The notes under the pieces were generated by a model. That model saw only the letters and a list, made by a program, of their open reading frames with translations, had not been told where the DNA came from and ran no database searches. 31,377 bases of DNA from a virus: the IMG/VR virus record IMGVR_UViG_3300009413_000045, positions 1-31,377 of that record; one strand, given 5' to 3'. Shown piece after piece: positions 7,959 to 16,476 of this stretch (position 1 is the first letter of the stretch; each line of letters opens with the position of its first letter). The position numbers and the translations under genes were made by a program.

Positions 7959-10336
7959 CGTCTGCCATCCGTTCTACCGTCGAGCCTTACCTGACCAACA
8001 CGCCAACCGTATCCGGCACCTGTACTCTGCACTTTCATTGACACCTGCCGTGCCCTACCACGAATAGACGATTGATCCGTGGAGGGCGTGATCGCGGCAC
8101 TCGCTATCTCAGATTGTGCCTGTGCGGGATAGTTATGTCCATTCAAGCTGATCGTTACTTCATCACCTGAGTCGCCATCCCTAAATTGAATGTCTGGTAT
8201 AATTCTATTCAGTGACCAGAATTGATAACCATCACCAAGCTCAATGTCGCCCGTTTCGATATAGGCCGTCATCGCTGATCCATCATCGTCATGGCCGCTT
8301 TCGTGACTGTACAACAGGTTTGGATATATACCCTTCACTGTATTTCCACCGCCCGTAGCGGAGGATGTAGCAAGATCAGCCAAAGTAATTGTGTAGGTAT
8401 TCGCATCCGTGATAGATGCGACGGTATGCTGGTTATTCAGCACCACAGTTGAAAGGCCACCAACTGTAGACACACTCTGCAAAATAATCTCGTCATCCAC
8501 TTTAAGTCCGTGACCCGCATCCGTAATCGTGACTGTGCCAGAACTACTGCTTGTCACTAGAGGAGTATCGCCTAGATCCCTTTCCCGTATCGAAGAAGCG
8601 AGCGGATAGGATTTAGTGCCCGCATGGCTCCATGAGCCACGCACCATCGTTCCGGTATACCAGATGTTTTCGGCATAGTTGAAGATGATGTACTTGTCGA
8701 TTTCGCCGTCACCAGACTCAGATGGATAGAACCATATGACTTCAGAGAAGTCTGTATTCGATCCAGCAACCACCTTATAGGCTTGGCTATCGTCAAAATC
8801 ATCGAACACGGTGCCCAGTACGGGACAAGTAAGCCTCTGTGCCGTCCCGGTATAGGTGTAGAACGCACCGCGATCCATGAAATAGACTGTACCGCCTGCG
8901 TTTACCGCCGCATTAGGCGACACCATCGACATACCCTTGGCTGTCTCTGTAAACGAGAAATAGAAGGGGCTGCCGATGTATCTCATGCTCACGATACCAC
9001 AATCAGTCCATATCAGGATTTCTTGGCGCGTCATCATTGCACCCACAATCTCCGAACAGGCCGCTAACTCCTGACCACCAGCACTGTTGGTAGATAATGG
9101 TTGCCATACTCCTGCCGTCTCTGAACTAGACCATCTAACGAGCAATGGATTGATCGTAGTCGCTCCAATTTCATTACAACCGAACGCAATGACATGACGG
9201 GCAACATCTGACATCATCACTTGATGAGCGGCTGTAGGCGTGTAGTAGGTTCCGGCCTTATAGACCGCAACTACGGCAGAGCCGCCACCTGTTGCTGTAC
9301 CGCTGGCATCTGCACCACCAATATCTGCCGTAAACGTGGCTTTGTTTGTAACGGAAGCCACCGTCATCTCTACATTCAGCCTCGCCGCACTTATGCCGCC
9401 CAAAGCACCGCTCACCCCAGATATCGTGACCGTATCCCCGGCAGTCGCTCCATGACCAGCTTTGTCGATGATCGTGACAATAGTGCCACCACTGGTAACC
9501 GTTACCGGATCATTTGAAAGGGTCACTGTACGACGTGTTATGTCGCTGAGTGCTACGGCAGCGGTTGCCGTGCCCACGCTCGCATCCCAGTAATAGATAT
9601 TGCCCTGCCGAACATTGGCGAGCATATCATCACCGAAATTTGCTACCGACCACAAACGCAACTGATTGGATTGGCCTAAGCCAGCCCCAGATCCCCAACC
9701 ACCAGATCCCCAAGGATCTGCACCAAAACCGGATGCCGATACATAGTCATTGAGTCCAGTATTGATCTGAAACGCAGCGGTTACACTGCTTCCGCCACCG
9801 CTCGCGCTCGACGTTGCTTTCGTGGAGCATACAACCCGGAACTTCGTATCGGGATTGGCATCACTAGTATCGCCAAGTGCTACAATACGATGTTCCGTAT
9901 TGAGTGCGCCTGTACCGATACCAGCCGTGGCAGTGGCACCCGCGATAGTTACATAATCACCCTTCACTGCTCCGTGATCAGTGGCTGTTTCGATGGTAAC
10001 AACAGCAGTTCCATCGACAGCCGTGATCTTGTCCGTAGCAAGGGTGAGTGTGGTGCGAGTAGGAGTAATATCGTAGTAGTTATCGCCAAGATTTATATAC
10101 AACTTCAGGTTGGTTCCGACTCCGACATACTTGTCGCCAGAATCGGTAACCCAATCGTGAAGCTTTCTGGCAGTTCCCAGATAGGTACTCAGAACATACT
10201 TGGCCCAACCACCGATCTTTTCAGCGAATCCCTTACGAAATCGCACTTTATCAGAATCATACCAAGTACCCTGTGCAGAATACCTAGTACCATCCGTAAA
10301 AAGCCCAGCTTGGGGTGCAATTTTAGTAAAGGGCAT
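7955..10336 (-). CDS. Packaged-DNA stabilisation / tail hub-like protein (P22 gp10-like)
   Basis: 793 residues, ATG at 10336, with AGGGA about ten bases upstream. The N-terminus (WYDSDKVRFRKGFAEKIGGW) and the recurring aromatic beta-strand segments (LLVRWSSSETAGVWQP, YFMDRGAFYTYTG, NIWYTGTM) are those of marine podovirus proteins resembling P22 gp10-type tail-plug or stabilisation proteins, which form a beta-propeller hub between portal and tail needle. Three similar modules of about 80 residues interrupt it near 109-190, 278-360 and 594-672; each has an HGaxxGDxVTI-type motif followed by LNxxHxV. They resemble the small FCCH-like beta domains seen repeatedly in phage structural proteins. The family call is moderately sure; the modules are read directly from the sequence. 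Confidence 0.75.
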   Translation of the reverse strand: MPFTKIAPQAGLFTDGTRYSAQGTWYDSDKVRFRKGFAEKIGGWAKYVLSTYLGTARKLHDWVTDSGDKYVGVGTNLKLYINLGDNYYDITPTRTTLTLATDKITAVDGTAVVTIETATDHGAVKGDYVTIAGATATAGIGTGALNTEHRIVALGDTSDANPDTKFRVVCSTKATSSASGGGSSVTAAFQINTGLNDYVSASGFGADPWGSGGWGSGAGLGQSNQLRLWSVANFGDDMLANVRQGNIYYWDASVGTATAAVALSDITRRTVTLSNDPVTVTSGGTIVTIIDKAGHGATAGDTVTISGVSGALGGISAARLNVEMTVASVTNKATFTADIGGADASGTATGGGSAVVAVYKAGTYYTPTAAHQVMMSDVARHVIAFGCNEIGATTINPLLVRWSSSETAGVWQPLSTNSAGGQELAACSEIVGAMMTRQEILIWTDCGIVSMRYIGSPFYFSFTETAKGMSMVSPNAAVNAGGTVYFMDRGAFYTYTGTAQRLTCPVLGTVFDDFDDSQAYKVVAGSNTDFSEVIWFYPSESGDGEIDKYIIFNYAENIWYTGTMVRGSWSHAGTKSYPLASSIRERDLGDTPLVTSSSSGTVTITDAGHGLKVDDEIILQSVSTVGGLSTVVLNNQHTVASITDANTYTITLADLATSSATGGGNTVKGIYPNLLYSHESGHDDDGSAMTAYIETGDIELGDGYQFWSLNRIIPDIQFRDGDSGDEVTISLNGHNYPAQAQSEIASAAITPSTDQSSIRGRARQVSMKVQSTGAGYGWRVGQVRLDGRTDGRR

Positions 10337-10341
10337 AACTG

Positions 10342-10644
10342 TTATTCCCTAGCGATACCGTTGCTTGTTTTGATCGTTAAGCAACGCTCATTCGGATTAT
10401 CACTGTCTAAGTTGCCCCCAACAATCTCATCTCCAACACACATCCCTATACCTATAAGAAAGGCCTCCCATTTAGACTGAGCCTCAATGTGTATATGGCG
10501 AGTTTGATTCACGGTCTGAAGTAAGTCTTTAGCTAAATCAGCCTGCTCTGGAGAAAAATAAATATCTTTAGTGGATAGACCGTTCGGCTTATTTTCTGTG
10601 GACGTATCTTCAGAAATGCCCTTAACTTCCCCGCTTTTTAGCAT
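10342..10644 (-). CDS. Small hypothetical protein
   Basis: 100 residues if started at the ATG at 10644 (MLKSGEVKG), which has AAAGGG about six bases upstream; the frame is open further upstream, but that would lengthen the overlap with the neighbouring gene, now 23 nt. The N-terminus is polar; the rest contains a predicted helix (SPEQADLAKDLLQTVNQ) and an acidic C-terminus. I see no membrane segment or catalytic motif. It sits directly upstream of the 793-aa tail gene and downstream of a row of small membrane proteins. Confidence 0.7.
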   Translation of the reverse strand: MLKSGEVKGISEDTSTENKPNGLSTKDIYFSPEQADLAKDLLQTVNQTRHIHIEAQSKWEAFLIGIGMCVGDEIVGGNLDSDNPNERCLTIKTSNGIARE

Positions 10645-10861
10645 CGGTGACCCTTTCTTTGAGGTTTTCTGTTTCCGTTTCAACTGCCGCGAGACGTTCC
10701 CCATGTGAATCCACCTTGTTGTCTAATCTATTAACGATTTTCTCAATTTGGATCATCGACTGTCGCATACCATTCATGCCGACCTTAACTCCTCCGTATG
10801 CGGCACCAGCAGCAAGTGGCGCAGCCAGCAGAGAAATGAGCGTAGCGATATCAGCTTCCAT
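10622..10861 (-). CDS. Small membrane protein with coiled-coil tail (holin/spanin-like candidate)
   Basis: 79 residues from the ATG at 10861 (MEADIATLISLL); a GTG nine codons upstream is an alternative. A hydrophobic segment covers about residues 5-22, and the remaining part is a charged coiled coil (IEKIVNRLDNKVDSHGERL). It overlaps the upstream gene by 11 nt and the downstream gene by 23 nt. A single N-terminal membrane segment with a cytoplasmic or periplasmic coil is typical of many small phage holin-like or spanin-like proteins, but no specific family is recognised, so the lysis role is inference. Confidence 0.65.
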   Translation of the reverse strand: MEADIATLISLLAAPLAAGAAYGGVKVGMNGMRQSMIQIEKIVNRLDNKVDSHGERLAAVETETENLKERVTDAKKRGS

Positions 10862-11153
10862 CTTCTTCAAGATCTCTGCGAATTTCACTTAACTCCATAT
10901 CAATAAAATCTAATCTCATATTTTGCTCCGCATCATCCGGCAAACTGCCCAACTCACCACGCGGCCAGAGAACGCGAAATTCGCTGTTCGCTTCAATCTG
11001 GATATTAGATAATTCCGCGTCTCGTTCCAGCACACTAAGCCTTTCGCCAACCCTGAAATATCCCATAACCGCAACTGCTGTAGCAGCAATCAAAGCGATC
11101 AAGTTACGCACAGGTATCGTAACCTCGCTGCTGTCATTTAGTCGTGCTGGCAT
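10851..11153 (-). CDS. Small membrane protein with acidic helical C-terminus
   Basis: 100 residues, ATG at 11153. Residues about 16-34 form one transmembrane segment (NLIALIAATAVAVMGYF), followed by a long hydrophilic region with a distinctive FRVLWPRGELGSLPDD motif and a C-terminal helix rich in Glu and Asp. I associate this arrangement with small proteins common in marine phages that have no proven function. It overlaps the next small membrane gene by 11 nt. The cluster could be a lysis cassette or virion membrane proteins. Confidence 0.7.
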   Translation of the reverse strand: MPARLNDSSEVTIPVRNLIALIAATAVAVMGYFRVGERLSVLERDAELSNIQIEANSEFRVLWPRGELGSLPDDAEQNMRLDFIDMELSEIRRDLEEDGS

Positions 11154-11178
11154 GATACCACGCCTGTGTCACAATGTA

Positions 11179-11433
11179 TTAGCGCAACAACAACCATACC
11201 GCCGCAGCCGCCACGGCAGGTGCAACCACATCAAGAACGGCATCAAGTACGTTAATGGACCTTTTCTTCAGCAGCTTCTTTATCTGCTGCTCGCACTCAC
11301 GAAAAGCATATCCCCATACGGCCAGCGCACCAGATACCTCAACAGGCAACACAAAACTGAATGCGAACGTCAGAACACCTGCAATTAAAAAATGACTGAT
11401 CCACGTTTGATAATCCTTCTCTCCCCACGCCAT
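11179..11433 (-). CDS. Two-helix membrane protein, holin candidate
   Basis: 84 residues from the ATG at 11433 (MAWGEKDYQTWISHFLIAG), chosen because AAAGGG lies immediately upstream and because a start further upstream would run into the preceding gene. There are two hydrophobic segments, about 13-33 and about 67-84 (VVAPAVAAAAVWLLLR), separated by a basic amphipathic stretch (KKLLKKRSINV). Size and topology fit a small holin, but there is no adjacent endolysin and no family signature, so this is only a candidate role. It lies 19 nt after the stop of the long fibre gene. Confidence 0.65.
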   Translation of the reverse strand: MAWGEKDYQTWISHFLIAGVLTFAFSFVLPVEVSGALAVWGYAFRECEQQIKKLLKKRSINVLDAVLDVVAPAVAAAAVWLLLR

Positions 11434-11452
11434 ATATCCCTTTCTTAGCTTG

Positions 11453-14400
11453 TTATTCGGAAGGTTTCTCAGGCTCGACAATCACACGACCTTCGCTATC
11501 AGTCCACTTGGTATCTATCATATGCTGATCACACCGTTCAGCTACAACCATCCAGCTTACGGTGTCGCTGGAACTCGCCTCAGAACATTCTATGGTGAGC
11601 GTACTGCCACTAACCGAACCCCTGACTGCATCCCATCCCGAATCGTTCTGAATCCACACCTGTGGGTCACGGCAGAGTAGATCCCAAGTCCCCGCGCTCA
11701 TGCCAGCAGCCTCATCCAGATCCACGGTCGCGGAACCACTAGAAAGTGCAATCTCGCCACGATACCAGAGATCCGCTCTTGGACCCTCATGGAAGCTGTG
11801 AACGAGATGGTGGGTGTCTTTTTTGTCCGGTAATGGATGGTCGATCTTGAAAGATCCTGATGCCTTCGACACAGACCCCTGAAAAGTGGCCGCCTGTGTG
11901 AAGATGGTCTCATCCACCATGATGTTTATTTGGCGCACACCATTCGCCACAATCTCTATCTTATTATCTTCGTACTCTTCCAAATACGTATGGGTACCCC
12001 CGTCTAAGAACAGAGACTTTCCCGATTTGACTGCGACATTACCAGACGCATCTACCGTAAATTGGGTAGTCAGTGTCGCCGCCGCGCCCCCCGTACCCGA
12101 AGCGGCATTCGCAAAGGTCAACACGCCAGCTTCCTGTTTTATATAGCTGGCTTGATTGGTTTCGATGTAGGCGAAAGCTCCAGTATCGGAATCTAGGTAG
12201 AGATTGTCGGTGAGGAACATTCCGTCGATGCCACCAGCACCAGTATCGTTGTCGGAGTAAAGGGAGCCTTTCTCCCCTAAGAAAATATGCGACCATGCAC
12301 TATGGAGATCTGACCTCAGGGTTGTCCCGACAGCAAGATCGCCAGCGATGGTCACATCTGGCGTAGAAGCATTACTGAGCGTGAGTCCGACATTGGATCC
12401 GAGAGTGCCGTTGCGTCCTAGAACCCAGTCGCCCGTGGTGCGGTCGATACCACAAGCCCACTCAATTTGCCCCTCAGTCTCAAAATTGATCTGCACATCG
12501 TCGGCTGCATTCGTGCCGGAGTTGTGTAGATCCAATCCCACCGAACCCGTGCCGCCATCCTTCTTCAGGGCAATTCCACTCGTATCGCTGGCGGTCCCCA
12601 CACAGAGGTTGCCAGCTAGGGTAACCAGACCTACCTCGGTCACCGTCAGCCAGTCCGTTGTGGATCGGCGCAACTTCCATTTGTCGCTGTCTGAATTATC
12701 AACATACGCTTGCCACGTAGTCGCCCCAGTAAGCGTCCAGCCCAATACGGCATCACCTGTACCATCTTGTTCAATCAGTAACTGGGTTTCTGCTGTCGAA
12801 GCACTGCTGTTGTCTACATAGACCTTTGCCGTACCGCCTAGATGGGTCGCGCCAGCTTGTACCCAAAGCGAAGCATTGCTGTCGCCCTCAGTGGGTGCGG
12901 CATGGATGTAAAGTGAGGTCGCAATGTCAGGCTTCCCGCTACTAGCCAAGTTGTTTGTGATATTGGGTTCAGCAATCCTGACCTGAGATACGACGGTGAT
13001 ATTGGTATTAGTCCCTTGGGTGGTGATAGCGTTATCGAAGAATGTTCCAGATAGATAGTCCGTATCTCCCACCGCTCCGGTGATCGTGCCGCCGAAGAAG
13101 GTGCCTATTGCTACTGAGTCTGATCCGTCGCTGGTAAACGCTCCCAGAAGTCTGAGGCGGTAAGCTCCGTGAGTGGACCCACCTATCACATGGGGTCCGG
13201 TACCTGAGACAACGATCTCGCCAGCAACAGTGAGATCAGCAGTCACCTTGGTAGCTAAGCTGTCATTTCCTAATAATATGATATTAGAGCTATTTAATGT
13301 GAGTATATCCCTCGCCGTACCCCCCGACTCCTTCATCTTGATCGCTACATTATTCGACATCTGGAAAGTGCCAGCCTTGAGTTCCAGATTTCCCGCATTA
13401 GTGAACTCTAATTTGTTGGCCCCGTCAGATGTCTCGAAGACCACTAGCTCTTCGTTCTGCGTCGAATGTCCTTGTACGAGAAGCTGAATTTGGTCCGCCG
13501 TACCGTTAATAAAAACCTGTTTGTTCACGCTGAAAGCGAGTTGGCTGTGGTCCCAAATCAGCTTGCCACCATTCGACTGACCAGACATATCAATGATGGT
13601 GTGATCTTCGTCTGATCCACTGTTGATGTAGATACCACCAGTGGCAGTGGATCCGTATAAGGTAAGGATCGTATTCGGAGTTGCGGTTCCCAGCCCAACC
13701 TTATTATTACCACCATCGACAAAGAGCATATTGGCATTGCCATTGCTCTCTACTCTAAAGTCTACATCGGCAGAAGCTTCATTGAATACTGCACCAGCAT
13801 TTACGGTAAGTGTACTGCCCAATGTGAGCGTACTAGCCATGTCCACAGCACCGTCAATATCTACCACATCTAAATTGGTAGTTCCGTCTACATCTAGGTC
13901 GCCCGCTAAGTCGATTCCCGCAGCACCTGCTAGAACTAGATCATCGGCAGATGCGTCCCAGAGCATATAGGCACTAGCGGTAGCTCCGAAAAATTTGACA
14001 TCATATCCGGTGTCATCAACGCCAACCGTAACTCCTGCATCAATTTGCACTGCGCCGTCAATGTCAACGGCGTCCAAGTTCGTAGTACCGTCTACGTCCA
14101 AGTCCCCTGCTAAGTCAATTCCTGCGGCTCCCGCTAAAACTAAGTCGTCAGCAGATGCGTCCCAAAGCATATAAGCACTGGCGGTGGCCCCAAATAATTT
14201 GACATCATATCCAGTATCATCGACACCAACCGTAACCGTTGAATCAATCTGTACTGCGCCGTCAATATCAACTGCGTCTAAGTTCGTAGTGCCATCTACG
14301 TCTAGGTCGCCTGCTAGGTCAATTCCTGCCGCACCTGCTAATACCAAGTCATCGGCAGACGTATCCCATAGCATGTAAGCACTGGCTGTATCACCAAAGA

Positions 14401-14983
14401 ATTTGACATCGTACCCAGTATCGTCAGCACCAACCGTAATTGTTGAATCAACCTGTACCGCGCCATCAATGTCTACTGCATCTAGGTTGGTGGTGCCGTC
14501 TACATCTAAATTGCCGTTAAAGTCTACGTTACCCGCTACAGTGAGTGTGGCACTCAACTCCAGATCAGCGAGCGCATCAAGGACAGCCGCCCCAGATCCG
14601 GCACCATCGGTGAAGATTGCCGAAACATTGCCATTACCGATTGTAATGTTGGCCCCGGAACCCTGACTGATAATGATGTTTTGAGAGCCGCTTGTTGCGT
14701 TCTCAATGATCCAGAACTTGTTGATGGTATTTGGTGCCAAAGTGATGGTACACGCCGAATCCAGTGTACCCGTATACTTCATATATATGGCACGGCCTTC
14801 GTCAGCCGAACCGTCCGCTATAGTAGTAGTATGCGTATCGGCGTTGGTCGTGATGGCTTCGGTGCCAGAACCGAAAGCATCCGCTATAAGCTCTAGGTTC
14901 GTGTTGGTAGAGGTGCCCCAAGTACCTGATTCGGCACCTGTAGCAATTTCCTTCAGTCTCAAATTATTGACGTATGTTGCCAT
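11453..14983 (-). CDS. Long tail fibre-like protein with 68-aa repeats
   Basis: 1176 residues, ATG at 14983, with AGGA about eight to nine bases upstream. The N-terminus (NNLRLKEIATGAESGTWGTSTN) is of a type I associate with marine phage fibres and probably attaches to the particle. Residues about 155-370 hold three full copies and one partial copy of a 68-residue repeat with the core LDVDGTTNLDAVDIDGAVQ. The central part is rich in Gly, Thr, Ser, Asp and Asn with short beta motifs such as LTVAGEIVVSG. The C-terminal 120 residues are less repetitive and more aromatic (DLWYRGEIALSSG, WMVVAERCDQHMIDTKW), as expected for a tip or receptor-binding end. A trimeric adhesion fibre is the likely role; its target is unknown. 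Confidence 0.8.
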   Translation of the reverse strand: MATYVNNLRLKEIATGAESGTWGTSTNTNLELIADAFGSGTEAITTNADTHTTTIADGSADEGRAIYMKYTGTLDSACTITLAPNTINKFWIIENATSGSQNIIISQGSGANITIGNGNVSAIFTDGAGSGAAVLDALADLELSATLTVAGNVDFNGNLDVDGTTNLDAVDIDGAVQVDSTITVGADDTGYDVKFFGDTASAYMLWDTSADDLVLAGAAGIDLAGDLDVDGTTNLDAVDIDGAVQIDSTVTVGVDDTGYDVKLFGATASAYMLWDASADDLVLAGAAGIDLAGDLDVDGTTNLDAVDIDGAVQIDAGVTVGVDDTGYDVKFFGATASAYMLWDASADDLVLAGAAGIDLAGDLDVDGTTNLDVVDIDGAVDMASTLTLGSTLTVNAGAVFNEASADVDFRVESNGNANMLFVDGGNNKVGLGTATPNTILTLYGSTATGGIYINSGSDEDHTIIDMSGQSNGGKLIWDHSQLAFSVNKQVFINGTADQIQLLVQGHSTQNEELVVFETSDGANKLEFTNAGNLELKAGTFQMSNNVAIKMKESGGTARDILTLNSSNIILLGNDSLATKVTADLTVAGEIVVSGTGPHVIGGSTHGAYRLRLLGAFTSDGSDSVAIGTFFGGTITGAVGDTDYLSGTFFDNAITTQGTNTNITVVSQVRIAEPNITNNLASSGKPDIATSLYIHAAPTEGDSNASLWVQAGATHLGGTAKVYVDNSSASTAETQLLIEQDGTGDAVLGWTLTGATTWQAYVDNSDSDKWKLRRSTTDWLTVTEVGLVTLAGNLCVGTASDTSGIALKKDGGTGSVGLDLHNSGTNAADDVQINFETEGQIEWACGIDRTTGDWVLGRNGTLGSNVGLTLSNASTPDVTIAGDLAVGTTLRSDLHSAWSHIFLGEKGSLYSDNDTGAGGIDGMFLTDNLYLDSDTGAFAYIETNQASYIKQEAGVLTFANAASGTGGAAATLTTQFTVDASGNVAVKSGKSLFLDGGTHTYLEEYEDNKIEIVANGVRQINIMVDETIFTQAATFQGSVSKASGSFKIDHPLPDKKDTHHLVHSFHEGPRADLWYRGEIALSSGSATVDLDEAAGMSAGTWDLLCRDPQVWIQNDSGWDAVRGSVSGSTLTIECSEASSSDTVSWMVVAERCDQHMIDTKWTDSEGRVIVEPEKPSE
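13845..14520 (-). repeat. 204-nt tandem repeats encoding the fibre shaft
   Basis: Equivalent anchors (gtNccNtcta) begin at 13881, 14085, 14289 and 14493, exactly 204 nt apart, that is 68 codons. The amino acid copies are nearly identical, but the DNA copies differ at many third positions, so selection for the protein repeat is older than the last duplication. Confidence 0.9.
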
Positions 14984-15000
14984 TTTTTATTCCTAACGTC

Positions 15001-15765
15001 TTATGAGGGCACAACTTCCCAATCAGGCGTCTGCGAATCGGATACCCCAGACCAACCCGGTGTCTGTGCATCATCTACGGCAGCCCAGTCTGGTGTTTGT
15101 GAATCTGATACCTCTGACCAGCCCGGTGTCTGTGAATCATCTATCGCTCCCCAATCTGGCGTCTGAGAATCATCTATGATGCTCCATACATTGACCCCAG
15201 TTATTCCCGTTGTTCCTACCACACCCGTTACGTCGATATTCTGACTAACGCTCGTCGTAACGCTTCCTACCGCACTCGTTCCCGCCAGCCCCGTAACAGT
15301 GACACTTGCATCTCCTGTCACCGTTACCGAACCCAACCCACCAGTTGCAGCAATTCCGGTCAGGGTAACATTTGCATCAGCCGTTACCGTTACCGAACCA
15401 AGTGCGCTTGTCCCCGCCACTCCCGTGACTGTGAGATTCGCGTCACCTGTTACTGTTACTGAGCCAACCGCAGCCGTTCCAGCACTGCCCGTCGCCGTAA
15501 CACTAGCCGTACCTGTTACGGTGACGCTTCCTACTGCTCCCGTTGCCGCCAAACCAGTGGCGGAAACACTTGCATCTACGGTTATCGTGACCGATCCTAC
15601 CGATCCGGTAGCCGCCAATCCCGTTTCGGTAACATTAGCATCGCCCGTTACCGTAACGCTTCCAACACCACCAGTTGCCGCTATACCCGTTACTTCAACG
15701 GGTACTGGCTCACCCCAAGTACCGGAGCCCCAAGTAGATCGGCCCCAGCCAGTTACATTTGCCAT
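15001..15765 (-). CDS. Tandem-repeat beta protein (22-aa and 11-aa repeats)
   Basis: 254 residues. The ATG at 15765 nearly touches the stop of the preceding gene (TAGTATG), so coupling is likely; there is no clear Shine-Dalgarno. After a WGRSTWGSGTWG start come eight units of 22 residues (about 25-200) with the consensus TGxAxTxxxGSVTVTxDAxV. The last 55 residues are five 11-residue units of DDSQTPDWxxV type, alternating PDW and PGW. Such regular Thr/Val/Gly repeats should fold as a beta-solenoid or fibrous rod. Between the neck genes and the long fibre gene, it is probably a fibre or appendage. No enzyme motif is seen. Confidence 0.8.
   Translation of the reverse strand: MANVTGWGRSTWGSGTWGEPVPVEVTGIAATGGVGSVTVTGDANVTETGLAATGSVGSVTITVDASVSATGLAATGAVGSVTVTGTASVTATGSAGTAAVGSVTVTGDANLTVTGVAGTSALGSVTVTADANVTLTGIAATGGLGSVTVTGDASVTVTGLAGTSAVGSVTTSVSQNIDVTGVVGTTGITGVNVWSIIDDSQTPDWGAIDDSQTPGWSEVSDSQTPDWAAVDDAQTPGWSGVSDSQTPDWEVVPS
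15010..15180 (-). repeat. 33-nt repeats encoding DDSQTPDW units
   Basis: Five consecutive 33-nt units code for the 11-residue C-terminal repeats of the 254-aa protein. Alternate units are more alike (PDW versus PGW), giving a 66-nt super-period, the same length as the upstream repeat. Confidence 0.8.
15225..15700 (-). repeat. 66-nt repeats encoding the 22-aa beta repeats
   Basis: Roughly eight units of 66 nt; the most conserved piece codes for GSVTVTGDA. Synonymous differences between units are frequent. The periodicity also creates a long antisense open frame, which I do not treat as a gene. Confidence 0.85.
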
Positions 15766-15766
15766 A

Positions 15767-16198
15767 CTACGCTATACGAATAATCGCGTTACTCGCGTCT
15801 GCCGCAGGAAAAGCGATAGTAAACGTACCAGCGGTGGCAGTTTTATCTGCGCCGAAATCCAGAACGAGAACCGAAGTATCACCAGTGGTATCTTCGTTGA
15901 AGATCAAAGCACCCCTAGCAGTAAACGTCGCCGTAGACCACGAAGTATCAGCAAAATCGGTAAGGGCAGTGGTTCCACTGCTGGAAGGGTCTACCCGCGT
16001 AAGCGTGTTGCCCTTGGCAGTGTAATTCGTGCCACTGATTTCGTTGCTTGTGGAATACGCTGTGGTAGAAGCACTCATGGTCGCACTACTAGTATAGAGC
16101 GCAATCTTGAATGTATTACCACCGGAATTGAGGAAATTATGCTTCGCCTCCAGCAATTCCTTCTTGAAAGACGTACACATCGCCTGAGTAATAGCCAT
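15767..16198 (-). CDS. Beta-rich virion protein
   Basis: 143 residues; the start codon overlaps the upstream stop (TAATG). It begins MAITQAMCTSFKKELLEAKHNF, a helix, and then becomes a Thr/Ser/Ala-rich beta protein (FKIALYTSSATMSASTTAY, GALIFNEDTTGDTSVLVLDFG). I recognise this as a common phage structural type found near tail or neck genes, with no established biochemical role. Its neighbours are the 92-aa helical protein upstream and the repeat protein downstream. Confidence 0.8.
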   Translation of the reverse strand: MAITQAMCTSFKKELLEAKHNFLNSGGNTFKIALYTSSATMSASTTAYSTSNEISGTNYTAKGNTLTRVDPSSSGTTALTDFADTSWSTATFTARGALIFNEDTTGDTSVLVLDFGADKTATAGTFTIAFPAADASNAIIRIA

Positions 16199-16476
16199 TA
16201 CAACTTCTCCACGGAGTTGGCTAAATCATGTTGGTCAGCTAACCGCAATAACATGACCACCTTGGAACGATCTTCCTTGATCGCTTCTTTAATATAAAAA
16301 TTAACAGTGTGATACACCTGAGCCTTAAATGCCAACGCTTGTTCCGCAATAGCAGGAAGTGTGCTCTCCCCTACACTAATAATTCGATCAGTAGCACGTT
16401 GCGCCCAATGTTCAGGTGGCAAATGACAATTCTTCGTAGTAGTTACCGTAACGTCCCCAATCTCTCCGTTGATCAT
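16198..16476 (-). CDS. Small helical phage protein
   Basis: 92 residues, overlapping the upstream gene by 4 nt (ATGA). Apart from the first 15 residues it is predicted helical, with the segment HLPPEHWAQRATDRIISVGES and a polar C-terminus. It resembles small proteins that accompany the adaptor genes in many marine phages; the function is not known. No membrane segment. Confidence 0.75.
   Translation of the reverse strand: MINGEIGDVTVTTTKNCHLPPEHWAQRATDRIISVGESTLPAIAEQALAFKAQVYHTVNFYIKEAIKEDRSKVVMLLRLADQHDLANSVEKL

Noticed and set aside
13845-14520. Regular repeats considered as a CRISPR array
   Set aside because: The 204-nt period is far too long, the units are coding and have no unique spacers between short identical repeats.
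15299-16297. 332-residue plus-strand open frame opposite the repeat protein
   Set aside because: It mirrors the 66-nt repeats of the minus-strand gene; the repeated VTVTEP pattern arises from periodic codons, and it continues into antisense of two conserved genes. No ribosome binding site or independent support.
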